Origin: Akanthomyces muscarius
Taxonomy: Eukaryota; Ascomycota; Sordariomycetes; Hypocreales; Cordycipitaceae
Direction: 5' to 3'
Assembly: GCF_028009165.1 (NCBI RefSeq)
Contig: NC_079243.1
Coordinates: 4,960,001 to 5,024,000 of the forward strand
Length of the DNA: 64,000 nucleotides
Below are positions 47,105 to 57,697 of the stretch, piece after piece. Below the pieces are notes generated by a model that had not been told where the DNA came from, did no database searches, and saw only the letters and a list, made by a program, of their open reading frames with translations. Position 1 is the first letter of the stretch. Each line of letters opens with the position of its first letter. The position numbers and the translations under genes are program-made.

Positions 47105-47747
47105 TTAGTTGGTCACGTCGGCACGGTTGGTCCAGACGTCGTTGGTGCCAATGACGTTGTAGGTAACGTTGAGCTGACCAGCTTCGCGCTGATAGAAGAG
47201 CTTGAGCTGCTGCTGCCTGCCGCCTTGGGTCTGCACGACATTGGCGGTGAGGCCGCTCTCCTTGGCAATGCCGTTCTGCTGATTGTTGAAGACCTGCCCA
47301 TCAGTCCATTTGGCGTCGGAGCCTCCGGTGCGTCGAAGCTCGCGCAAGACAAACTTGTTCTGGGCGACATAGTAGACGCGGACCTAGTCAACAGAGGTTA
47401 GCAAGAAACAATGAAGTCGGGTTGCAAATCGAAGTTATTTACTTCATCTTGGTTACAACCACTGTCCGAATACGCGACTGCGGCGAGAACGGGCAGCTCC
47501 TTGTTCACGTAGATAGGGTTGCCGTTGACCTTGAGGTTCGAGGCAGTATACTGCTCGCACTGGGTCTCATCAGAGGTCTTGCTGGACCAGTAAGTGATGC
47601 TGAGATCGGGGTTGATGTGGAAAACAATGTCCTGGTTGGCAAGGGGCGTGACAACAGCCGCGACATCCTTGAAACTAATCAGCAGCGGAACCATTGAAAA
47701 ATTGTGGGCGAATGGTATGTGAAACAAACCTGAGCAAGAGACGTCAT
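47105..47747 (-). CDS. Small lectin-like beta-propeller fragment protein
   Basis: This predicted soluble protein of 173 residues resembles part of a fungal fucose-lectin-type propeller, without a clear family match. Exons are 47747-47730, 47667-47443 and 47383-47105. The first exon gives only MTSLAQ. The first intron is best ended at AAG (47668) rather than at the nearby TAG, because only this keeps the frame (LAQ|DVAAVVTPLANQD). Sheet-like repeats are visible: IVFHINPDLSITYWSSK, LPVLAAVAYSDSGCNQDEVRVYYVAQNKFVLRELRR and QLKLFYQREAGQLNVTYN. Each pairs a V-x-Y-Y or L-x-Y-W strand with a charged turn, as in propeller blades. There is no signal peptide. The function is unknown; sugar binding is an inference from blade-like repeats. 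Confidence 0.68.
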
Positions 47748-48904
47748 TTTGGGTAGACGTGAAGAATTTGGTTTGCAGGTTGTGTGTGCTGAGTGTGTAG
47801 TTGGTTGATGACTTGAAGTGTGAGTTGTTGCTCTTGTCGACCTCGAAGATTGAGCTGGCGAGGGTTGCTCTTTTATATCTGTTTCTGCGTGCTCTTCGAT
47901 CGGGCATCTGCAAACGTGCGGTGCACTCTCCTGCACGGTCAAGACGAGTCGCACTGTCAATATCACCAGTATGAGGCAGCCCATGCATACAAGACAGACT
48001 AGCAAGAGGCAGATGAATAACATGAGCTGAGGAAGCGCCCGGTCTGCGGCCCCGCCGAACGCCATGTTCACTCCTCCGACGGGTTCGATGAGAGGATGAG
48101 TATGGCCTCAATGGGAGGAAACTATCTGGCATCTCCCAATATGGCCCTGTCCAGACAATCCACAATACAATAGCTGCAAGCCTGGATTGGAAGCACATGG
48201 TAGTTAATATTCAGCCTCGTCCAGTCCTCGAGTCAGGGGGGCGGGTCAGTATTCAGCGGCAGCGCTCCAGCCAGCCACCCGCAGTCAACCATCTGCTCCC
48301 CGCCACCGGCCTTTGTCCGCGGAATGGAGGAAAAGAACGTGTATCCTGAATCGAGAACGTTGATAGCCTGCCAATCTGAGAGAAGATGCATTAGCGCGTC
48401 ATTGGCAGGCTCTTCGGGGCTTATGAGGCGTCAAGGCTTCTTCTCTGCTGTCTCTATGCCCGCTGCAAGTTTCGGGGCGGCCCGTGGCGCCCCCATGCCG
48501 CCCATCACAGGCTTGAGCTGGTAGCCAATACTGGCCGCCGCCCTGCCGCCGCCCAGCATTCAACGCTGTCGCATTCGAGTCTGTATAGGCCTAGACGAGA
48601 TCAAATATTGGTGGCACCATGCGCCGCTCACCCGGCACTTGATGCTGTAAGCCGATTCATAAGTCTAGAATGGAGAGTCCAGGCCATGAAGCTAAAAAAC
48701 AATAAGATATTGGAATGGCTTTTTTTTGTGTTTTGTCCTCAATAATCATGGGTCTATAAGCTTACGACGGAGACAAACTCGCGACTAGAAAGGATGTGGA
48801 GGCAGGAGTCAGGATCAGTTGTTGATGTTAGCTTCACAGAAGGTGTGAATATAGACTCGCCTAATTCGACATCTGCTTTATCGAATTTGGCCCCGTTTCA
48901 AATC
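47748..48904. other. Intergenic region
   Basis: No gene is supported. The long minus-strand frame over 47398-48198 is partly the lectin-like gene's own introns and its upstream DNA. Confidence 0.45.
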
Positions 48905-49360
48905 TCATACATGGTAACATAGAACAAAACAAGCATATATAGCAATCAAAGCACCGGGGACAGCATGGTACACTCCCAATGATGTTTTTCCAGCGTATGA
49001 AAGGTATATACCATCTGTACCTGCAACCATTATCCCAATAATAGCCAATATAGTGGCTGCTTCCGTCCACTTGCCCTGATAGGCAAATGTAGCAAGGATG
49101 ATGCCGTTGGCCAGCTGACGGATTCCCATGAGTGAAATGTACGACTTCGCAGGATCATGAGGACGAAGGGTTGATTTCGTTGATGCAACCTTTAGTCCTT
49201 CTTTCTTGGACTCCAACCTCGTCACTGGGTTGGCGCCATCCAGCGACAGGCCAAAAGACAAAGCAAAGCCGGAGGGGTTTAATAGCGCTTGTGCACCAGT
49301 ATAAATAGCAGCCACCGAAAAAGTGGCTGTGATAAGTTTGAAGAATAGCAGAACGGCCAT
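48905..49360 (-). CDS. Four-helix membrane protein, DUF4267-like
   Basis: This single-exon gene encodes a 151-residue integral membrane protein with four predicted helices: LLFFKLITATFSVAAIYTG, YISLMGIRQLANGIILATFA, TILAIIGIMVAGTDGIYLSY and VYHAVPGALIAIYACFVLCY. The signature LNPSGFALSFGLSL after helix 1 and RQLANGI..TF in helix 2 match the fungal DUF4267 family. Members of that family are often located near secondary-metabolism or stress genes, and no biochemical role is established. The hydrophilic loop between helices 1 and 2 carries several Lys residues. The gene is flanked by long non-coding stretches with no functional partner. Confidence 0.85.
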   Translation of the reverse strand: MAVLLFFKLITATFSVAAIYTGAQALLNPSGFALSFGLSLDGANPVTRLESKKEGLKVASTKSTLRPHDPAKSYISLMGIRQLANGIILATFAYQGKWTEAATILAIIGIMVAGTDGIYLSYAGKTSLGVYHAVPGALIAIYACFVLCYHV

Positions 49361-50540
49361 AATGAATGATAATGTGGCATACCAATATGATGTTGCGCAA
49401 AGTTTGAATAAAAAGCGCTAATTTAGATGGAAGCTGTGGACAATACCTGACGGTTCATCATTTTTCCGCGACATAATCTTCTGCGTCAGCAAATCCTGTT
49501 CATTTCTGATCCGGCTAATAAGTCAGCATTCGGAAACAGTAACTATGTAACGTTGATTAAGCTTGAGTACGCTCAGCGCCTTGTTTCCCGCCACTACGGA
49601 TACGTCGTCATGGATTCAGCTAGTAAGTTAGTGGACGAAGGCTTGGCCACTTCAGGTGCTGCCGCCAGATGACCACCAGTTACGGCCCCAGTGCTCAAAT
49701 ACAGCGGCTTACGGCCTCACCACGGCCTCGGTACAGTCACCCACGAGCCGCCTGCGCCATCAGTGGGGGCAATGTGCACGACCGACAATATGAGAGCCGT
49801 TACGATCATAAACCATCATATATAGCACATTAGAATGCCCAACAACTTGAAGTCTGCTCTCATTAGCCATTTATTCAGATCAATGTGCTGAGCCGCATCC
49901 AGTATGGATCGCCATGATCCGTCGTGAATGGCATATCGCTGCTCAGCGAGTCGATCCGGCCCAGCAGGAATTCTACATGGCGAATTGATGCACTGGGCGC
50001 ATCCTGTGGGACCATGTGGCCAGCGAGAGCAACCGTAACAATTGTAAGGCCGCTTTCTGTGTGGTTAGTACGTTGGACACCCGCGCCAGCCAAGCTGGCG
50101 TTGGAGAGCTCTGTGTGGTACGGGACTTAAAAGGCCTCGCCCTGCCCACTTCAGCCAGTAGTTAGATCCGGCCCAAAGCCAACCCCCACCCGCCCGTACC
50201 GCTAAATTTCGGGACCGCCAACTTGTCGGCGTCCAGATTTCGGCCTCGAAAACTTGCCTATTATTCGTCAATATGCTACTTGTCGTGTTACAATCCCATT
50301 ATTCTCAAATTGGCATACATATCCATCTGGGTAGTGTCTTTGGCAGGATGATTCATTCCGCTGCTGCGCCTAAGCTTGGCGCTACACAGCCACAGAATTA
50401 AGCTCACCGAACGAAAGTGGACGGGCGTGAACACCAATAAATACCAGCATCATCAGCAAGCCCATTCAAGAGGTCTGATGACGCTCTGCACACTCTCAGT
50501 TACACAACCCTCATAATCTCTATATTACCTGCAGGCGAAA
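49361..50540. other. Intergenic region
   Basis: No supported gene. It separates the divergent DUF4267-like and GNAT genes. Several short open frames lack any recognisable motif. Confidence 0.45.
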
Positions 50541-51186
50541 ATGGACGAAGTAAACCCCTTCCGATCAGAGCGCTTAGAGTATCGAGGCTACGACTCCGAC
50601 GAGCATGACGAATTCTTTGCAGCGATGCAGAAGGAGCCACTAGCTTTCGTGAGCTCATCCGCCTCGATCTTGCGGCCGGTCAATAAAAAGCACATTGAAG
50701 AAATCCGCAAGGATCTCATAGAGAAATCGCTCTTGTTTGTCATCGTTTACAGAGTCGATCTGGACCCAAGTACTAGACCCCCTTGATTCTGTAACTTGCT
50801 TGAGTAAAGTGCTGACACCAAGAGCAGGCAAATCGCAGCCTGTCGGCAGTGTATCCTTGGGCTCGTCAGACACTGACATGTCACATCACAGATGCTCTGG
50901 GCTGGTCATTGATATTGTGCGTGAGCATCAAGGCAACGGCTACGGCAGAGAAGTACTGGATTGGACGTTGGCATGGGCATTCGAGAAAGCCGGACTTCAT
51001 CGAGTCGAGTTGGAGTATTTGGGATGGAATGAGCGAGTCAGGCCGCTGTACGAGCGGGCAGGCTTTGTAGAGGAGGGTAGAAGAAGGAAGTGCTACTTCA
51101 AGGATGGAAAGTGGTGGGACGAGATTCTGATGGGCATTCTTGACAACGAGTGGAAATTGCGGTCGCCGCCAGCAGCACAAGCTTGA
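50541..51186 (+). CDS. GNAT-family N-acetyltransferase
   Basis: This is an acetyl-CoA-dependent acetyltransferase related to RimJ/RimL and spermidine-type enzymes. Exons are 50541-50769 and 50828-51186, giving 195 residues. The intron GTACTAG..AGCAG contains a CTGAC branch site, and splicing restores one frame. The N-terminus FRSERLEYRGYDSDEHDEFFAAM is the usual substrate-side strand and helix. The acetyl-CoA signature follows VIDIVREHQGNGYGREVLDWTLAWAFEKAGLHRVEL (the QGxGxG/A position reads HQGNGYG). The closing motif is YLGWNERVRPLYERAGFVEEGRRRKCYFKDGKWWDEILMGIL, typical of RimJ/L-like enzymes. The substrate is not predictable. No neighbour indicates a pathway. Confidence 0.9.
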
Positions 51187-51839
51187 AAAGGCAGTACCCT
51201 CATGCTTGCTGTCCGGCAAATTTCGTTTCGTATACCATTTTCCCATGAAGACACTATCTGGATTTTTTCGTTCATCTAATCTCGTGTTACATAGGTGATT
51301 GTTAACTTACCCATTTGTCTCAGCTGCCCGCACTAACGTAGTTACCAACCAGGCTGCGTTGTTAGTGCGTGACCGCCAGCAACCAGGCTGCGTTCAACAC
51401 GATGAATGCACAGCTCTAAGGAGTTAAATGGTAAGGAATTGATGGCGCAGGCAGATATATTCATGACATCCGCCGAAAGACATTTTATCAAGTATACTTG
51501 CCATAAGTATTCTTGCCATTTGAACTATTGCAGCCGCTTACGTCAGTGCCTTGGAACGACGCCAGAGCTTGCATCATCAACCACTGTACCAGGGCCTGCA
51601 GCGGGGGCCCTACTACAATTTTCTGGCCGCACATACAGTAGGCATTACTCATCTCCTTAAAATTACTCACTGCCAGTACATCCTTGTAGCATCAAGCCTT
51701 GCCGAGGCGGGGTTTCCGGGCCGCCACTTCAAAGTTGTAAAGGTAGCATCAAGTCCTGCCGCCATCAAGAGTGCTACAGAGCTGCGCCACTAAACACATT
51801 CACGATAGAGAGCTAACTTCTAGCCTCGACATCTGCGAG
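51187..51839. other. Intergenic region
   Basis: No supported gene. Near 51335-51395 the text ACCAGGCTGCGTT occurs twice, separated by about 35 bases, as a short direct repeat. The remainder is unremarkable. Confidence 0.45.
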
Positions 51840-53464
51840 ATGACCAGCAAAATTATTGAAACTCGGCTCTTCATTAATGGCGAAGTACGTATCGACTATC
51901 CGCGAGAAGAGAGTAGACGTTCACATTGCCCAGTTCCGCCCCTCATCCAATGAGGAAACCTTTGACCTTCCATCTGCCCGCTCCGGTGAACTTTTGGCGA
52001 GAGGTTAGTTTAAACTTCAACCAGCGCAAGATGTTCTCATAGAGGTTTTATGTTCAAGCCCTTCGAGTTAGTTCTGACAGTCTCGGCACAGTATATGAGG
52101 CTACGAATGAAGATGTAAATGATGCTGTCGCCGCAGCCAAGACGGCGTTCCCCGCTTGGGCGGCCTTGTCTCCGTACGAAAGAGGAAGGTTTCTTGTGAA
52201 ATTGGCTGATTTGATCTCTGAGTCCCATATAGAGCTAGCCCACCTCGAAGCAGAGTCCATGGGCCGACCTGTCTCTAGCTATTTCGATGCTGTCGCAGGC
52301 TCCAAGTGGTTTCGCTACTTCTCTGAGGCGGCGTATCCACAAGGATCCTCAAGTCTGAATACGCCAGGTTACATCAACATCACATTAAAGCAGCCAGTTG
52401 GTGTCGTTGCAGCCATCATTCCCTGGAATGCACCGCTTGTCTTCCTCTGCAAGAAACTGGCCCCGGCGCTTGCTGCAGGCAACGCCGTAGTACTCAAGAG
52501 CAGTGAAAAGGCGCCCTTGACGGTCCGTTCCTCAAGGATATAAGAAACCTTCCAGCGCTGACTATGCCATCAGAGTTTGTACGTCGCGGACCTTGTCAAA
52601 AAGGCCGGATTTCCTCCTGGAGTTGTCAATATTCTATCGGGTCACGGCCCAGGCGCCGGAGCTGCGCTCGCTTCGCATATGGATGTTCGTGCGCTCTCGT
52701 TCACGGGCTCAAACCGAACCGGTAAACTCATTTCAAAAATGGCTACCGACTCTAACATGAAAAAACTCATTTTTGAGTTGGGCGGCAAATCCCCTGCCAT
52801 TATTTTCGACGATGCGGACGTCGATACAGCTGCCCGCGACACGCAATTTAGCATCCACCTTATGAGCGGGCAGACTTGCATGGCAAATTCTCGCATTTAC
52901 GTTCATCGAAATATCGCCGAACGATTCTTGGAGAAGTTTAAAACCGCATTCACTTCCAATCGTATGGGTGACCCGACAGATCCCAACACCAATCAAGGAC
53001 CACAAGCCGACAAGATCCAGCACGCTACTGTGCTGCGCTATATTGAAATGGGCAAACAAACGGGAACGCTGGTCACGGATGAGCAGTCTGCCCCTGGTTT
53101 CTTCATCAACCCTACAATCTTTATAGATGTGCCAGAGGATTCGCAAATCATGAAAGAAGAGATATTCGGGCCCGTGGTCACTATCAACACTTTTGACACT
53201 GAAGCCGAAGCAGTGGCCAACGCCAACAATACCGAGTATGGTTTGTATGCGGCAGTTTACACGAAAGACCTAGACCGAGCCATGAGAGTCGCTTCCCGCT
53301 TGGAAGCTGGCACCGTAGGTGTAAACTGTACAAGCCCGACAAAGGGGGATGACACGCCATTCGGCGGGCAGAAAGGCAGTGGATTGCAGAGAGAGAGCTA
53401 TCTTCACAGCATCGAGACATTCATGGAGACGAAATCTGTTTTGATCAAGGTGGTCGGTCTCTGA
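51840..53464 (+). CDS. Aldehyde dehydrogenase
   Basis: This is an NAD(P)-dependent aldehyde dehydrogenase of the ALDH superfamily, probably cytosolic (no targeting sequence). Exons are 51840-51884, 51934-52003, 52092-52522 and 52574-53464, giving 478 residues, the normal family length. The second intron ends at GGCACAG (52091), not at the earlier GACAG, because only that choice gives LLARVYEATNEDVNDAVAAAK. Conserved features are complete: IIPWNAPLVFLCKKLAPALAAGN, the cofactor motif SFTGSNRTGKLI, the catalytic Glu region LIFELGGKSP, the nucleophile GQTCMANSRIY, EEIFGPVV and the C-terminal PFGGQKGSGLQRE. It should therefore be active. The neighbours are unrelated, and the substrate is unknown. 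Confidence 0.94.
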
Positions 53465-53569
53465 GCCCCGCCACATGCATCACTACTAAGTAGGCATTTA
53501 TAAGCCTAGCCACAGTGCCAAAAAAACACGCCGCTTCAGTAGTAGAAGTAGTGACTTATTATACTATAT

Positions 53570-53702
53570 TTTATTATTTATCTTCTCTCATATTAATATC
53601 TCTTATTCTACTGATTCTCTCTTATTCTTCATATTTCTCATACGTCTCTCATTTTTCTTGTTCTTCTGATACTCCTTTAATTTCTTTCTTTTCTCACTAA
53701 CA
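53570..53702. repeat. Pyrimidine-rich low-complexity tract
   Basis: The plus strand is almost entirely T/C (TTCTCTC, TTCTTCT and TTTCTTTC motifs), a low-complexity stretch without repeat-unit regularity. It lies downstream of the aldehyde dehydrogenase and shows no coding signal. Confidence 0.8.
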
Positions 53703-54242
53703 GCCTGGTCCGACGTCTTTTTTTTGGCAGCCCTATGCTAACGCATTACTAATTCTGCTATAGTGTCCACTCCATAAATCATTTGAATTATAACAGACAT
53801 TCGGCACTGTATCTTCTGTATAGAATTCGCGTGGGTAGCGGTCGGGCATGGGTTCGGCGGGCTCAAGCACAGCTGAGTCCACTTATACTGATTAGCAAAC
53901 TAGATGACCCAGGGCGGGTTTCCCGGCAGTATCATCGGCATTGGATAATAGAGCTGAGAAATTGCAAAGACACGTCATTCCTCGAACCCTTACGCAGTTT
54001 ACACAGTACTTAGAATGTGTTGGACCGTTTCGTTGCTCTGTGTACCATGCGGGCTAGGTTATCGTTATGTTTGTGCGTGCGGTGCATGCGGCACCGGGCC
54101 CTCACGTAGGACGATCCGCCACGTGAGGTTCGAAACACCACTCACATGCATATGGGCAATAAAAGTATGGCGACACCGTAGATCATGCTAGAAAGAGCAT
54201 ACCTCGCACTGCTCCAAGTCAACGGCAACAATCCCAACAGTA

Positions 54243-55902
54243 GTGGCACAACCGGGCCGCCAGTCACTTACGCCGGCTGAAGCCGCTCACGATAGGGCTG
54301 TTATGGTGGCAGCGACCCCGTCTAGACAGCGGAAGTGGGCACCACATGTGCGGACTGGGTGCGATTCGTGCCTGTTTGTTACTTCTGCCGCCGATGTTGA
54401 TGAACTTAAGGTGCTGAGACCTAGTGACTGCTGGCAGGATTCCACATGTCAAGTGCGACGAAGAAAAACTTTGCTGCAGACGATGTCGCGTCAAAGGGAT
54501 GCAGTGCCGAGGACTTGTGTATGGCGAAAGCGCCGAAAGCGCGAAGACCAAAAATTTTGATCCTTCTGATTGTGAACTTGTAGAAGCTGCGCGATACTGT
54601 ATGTATCTCTTGGCCCTAGCATTTGACTTGCTCGAATCGGGGGAGAGGTCGCAGCTAACCGAAGCGTCTGGTCAGATCTAGAGGCATCAGCTTCCTACAG
54701 TTGCGTAACGTCGGCGACAGTGTTTCCAAGTCAACCTTTATTCCCGACGCAGATCTGGCCAAGTCTGTGGCATCAAGAGACGCTTGCCAGCGGTTCTTGA
54801 TATCTAGTTGCATGCGACTGATTCTCAATATATCCCTATCTGCTGGCAGACGGCCCTTATAGGGCCACTTGCCAGGGATCAACCACATCAGATCTCTTCC
54901 GAAACATAGCCATAACATTTCAAGAGTCAAGTGTCTAAATACAAGACGAAACGAGCCCGGCCCTTGCGGTTCGGAATTATTCTACGCTGCTCACTGGCGA
55001 AGTAAGAACCTCTCCCCCACAACCTATGTACCGAATTTCAAGTTTATTTGCTTACTCATCAGTTAGTACTCTCTATGCCAACATGTAGTGTTCATGTGCA
55101 TGGATTTGCACGTTATAAAAAGCAACAACGTGGCGTCTGAAGATTCAATAAGGAGAGATCCGCGCCGAATGCCTTGGCCAAGTCTTGAGGTCAGCCCCCA
55201 GCCCAGTTCTTGTGGGACCTCGTAAATGGCGCTTTTGGTGTGTTGATGCTAATTGAACGCCAGACTGGTCGCGTTGTGCAATTCCACCGAACTCAATGAC
55301 TGGAGCCGAGAGAATGTTGACCTGGTCCTCTCTCACACGGGCCATCCGCCGCACCCATACCCACGGCACTTTTTCAAGAGATGATTGGGATCTCGAACCT
55401 CAGAGTCGCTGCAGTTACGGAGCCGTGAGCCCTTGGCGACCTTCAATCGGCAGCTCAGTCCGCCGCATCCAATATTCACAACTTCGATCCAAAGGACTGG
55501 AATGAAACGTACGAGTGCGCTGGAGAATTATATAATTTATTTGACAAGATATTCCGGACTATCATGGAGTTCTATAGCAGTCTGTCACTTCCACCACTCT
55601 TGGCTGCTGAATTCTTGTCTATTGGGACACGAGACTCAAGTACCACGAGGGCAACTTCTGCTGATACCGGCGCTCATGTCCGCGAAAAGTGGGAAAAGAC
55701 ACGAAAGTTGCATCGCGCAAAGCTTTTCGCGCTCATCACGGACGCACGACCTATTGTACCGCTCAAGCGAGCTCTTGTCTGGGCATCAGCGATTCTTGGT
55801 GTCGCCGCTCATGATAGTCTGCCAATGCAAAACGCAGTCTGTGAGTTCCTGGTAGAGTCGCGAGTGAAGCACCGGAGTAGTGGCGGTAGCACCCCTGTTT
55901 AA
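54243..55902 (+). pseudogene. Degenerate Zn2Cys6 transcription factor gene
   Basis: Pieces of a Gal4-type regulator are visible but do not form one frame. The N-terminus (MAQPGRQSLTPAEAAHDRAV...HVRTGCDSC) is followed, after an intron-like stretch (GTTTGTTAC...GGCAG), by IPHVKCDEEKLCCRRCRVKGMQC. Together these give the six zinc cysteines with near-normal spacing, but the basic residues expected between the second and third cysteines are missing. The frame then ends after LLALAFDLLESGERSQL at about 54681. About 900 bases later a second segment (55564-55902, SLSLPPLLAAEFLSIGTRDSS...KLFALITDARPIVPLKRALVWASAIL) has the look of the C-terminal part of such a factor. The middle is not recognisable. 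I judge this a decayed gene, although an undetected multi-intron structure is possible. Confidence 0.5.
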
Positions 55903-56594
55903 AAAAACTAGAAGAACTTTGGGCGCCCGGGCAACATGGTGGGATTACTGTTTCTATGAGCCGATATCTGTCTACTGAGCATTGCGTTTGGTGCTATACT
56001 TAGCAACTTGGGATCGGCCTCAGTCCTATGCAATAGCAACTTGATCGTCATTTTGTTCGGGGAAAGTTTAAGTAAGCCACTGCCGCGAATGCCGAGTTGA
56101 TCAAGGATCGCTGTTTAAAATAGCGTCAGGCTGCACAGCCCTACCAGCACTGCCCAGCAAGCAAGCAATCTAGTGCTACCGACCGAAGCCACCCACATAC
56201 TCAGTATAGCTAGTTAGTGTCTTGGCTGACGTGAGACTTGCCGTGGTCCGTACAGGGCACTAAACAGCGTTGACGCGGTAGTTTCGTGCACGGCACCACC
56301 GGATCAGTGCTAGATGACAAATTACGCCTTGTACAGTGAGTTGAAGGTAATTCCGAGCGAACTGCCACCAAATGGCCATACATTAACTAGCGCTCGGAAT
56401 TACCTGGAGGCACTGTAGTAGGTTGTTGACAGTCAGTACGGCAGTTAACTAACACTAAGCCCACTTTGGAATCCGAAAGTATGTTTAGTGTAGTTATTGC
56501 CTGTGTTATTTAAGAGTATTTAACATGGCCACGGCCATTCAGTATTTGGGGCTGCATTTACATCTTCCCTCCTGGTAGCGCTGTGATTGACGCC
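55903..56594. other. Intergenic region containing a MITE-like hairpin
   Basis: No gene is supported. It contains the inverted-repeat element described separately (56334-56415) and the promoter of the CE5 esterase gene. Confidence 0.5.
56334..56415. mobile_element. 82-bp MITE-like element, TA-flanked, CAGTG termini
   Basis: The element starts with CAGTG and ends with CACTG, and both ends are bordered by the dinucleotide TA (56332-56333 and 56416-56417). Inside, AGGTAATTCCGAGCG (56345-56359) is perfectly repeated in inverse orientation at 56391-56405, separated by 31 bases. The stretch between the terminal CAGTG and this stem differs slightly on the two sides. Inverted termini plus a TA duplication are the signature of Tc1/mariner/pogo-type insertions. 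At this length it can only be a non-autonomous remnant. It could instead be a simple hairpin; the TA borders favour an element. Confidence 0.6.
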
Positions 56595-57463
56595 ATGTCC
56601 GCTAAAACATTCGCACTATTTCTGGCTCTGGCCTCGGCGTGGGGGGCTTCAATTCCCCAGGAAGCCCAGCAGCGGGATGACTGTCCAGAAGGTACGTGTC
56701 TATGAGTGCTACTGGTCTGTCAGAGGCTAACACGAGCACGCAGTCCATGTCTTTGGCGCTCGCAATACTGGAACCCCGCAAGGCTTCGGCGCCGCGGGTG
56801 ACTTCGTGAACGATATCGTCAAGGCGACAGGCGCTACGAAAGAGGCTATTGTTTATCCTGCCAATGGCAACGCGGGCCTCACCGATCCGAAATACAAAGC
56901 TTCGGTCCAGGCCGGAGTCAAGGCTGTCACGGATCAGGTGTCCAAATTTGCCGCCAAGTGCCCCAAGACAAAACTTGTCCTAGTTGGCTATTCTCAGGGT
57001 TCCAAGCTGTTTGATGATGCTCTCTGTGGTGGAGGCGACCCGAACATGGGAATCAGCGATACGGCTGCCACCATTTCACAATTCAATATCAAAGCGGTAT
57101 TACTCCCTGCCGATGACCGCTTTAGTGAGTTGCCTCTATGGCTTGCAGGTAACTATTGGCTTTAGCGACTGACTTGTTTCTCTAGCTCCCGGTGAGTCTT
57201 TTCACATTGGCAATGCTACGGTCGGTGGGGTATGTCCTGTTCGTTGCCCTCATAACTCGCTCTCATTTAATAGTGGTGTTTTACAGTTTGACAAGCGTCC
57301 CAGCAACCAAGTCAGCTGTGGAAAGTACAACGATGCGATCCAGCTCTATTGTGACGTTGGCGACGAGTTTTGCTCGAATGGCAACAGCATTAAGATACAC
57401 AACGGCTACTACAAGGTCTACGGCAAGCAGGCATTGGATTTTGTGAAAAAAAGACTACAGTAG
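56595..57463 (+). CDS. Secreted CE5 esterase (cutinase / acetylxylan esterase)
   Basis: This is a secreted serine esterase of carbohydrate esterase family 5, cleaving cutin polyester or acetyl groups on xylan. Exons are 56595-56691, 56744-57124, 57186-57229 (44 bases) and 57287-57463, giving 232 residues. A signal peptide ending at ASAWGA is followed by a short pro-region and the start of the fold, DDCPEVHVFGARNTGTPQGFG. The nucleophile lies in LVLVGYSQGSKL (GYSQG), and FTPGESFHIGNATVGG crosses the third exon. The catalytic Asp and His lie in YCDVGDEFCSNGNSIKIHNGYY. The paired cysteines are all present, so it should be active. The VHVFGARNTGTPQGFG start is nearer to acetylxylan esterases than to typical cutinases; the substrate is left open. 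The last intron must end at TTTTACAG to hold frame. Confidence 0.92.
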
Positions 57464-57697
57464 GGGTATCAGCACAGAAATCAAAGTGGTCAGGGAAAAC
57501 GCGAGTCTTAATATCAATAAGTCACAACTTGTATATGTGCCCTCTGAAATCTGCTCCGCGCAATGTCGTCGGCGATGAGGTGTACCATTCGTGACGCCGC
57601 CCGACAGTAGCCACTCTCCAATCGAGTCGTCCTCTCCACTCTTGCTGCTATGCTAATTTACATTTAATTACATCGGTTTTATAACTTTGAGTTTCAC

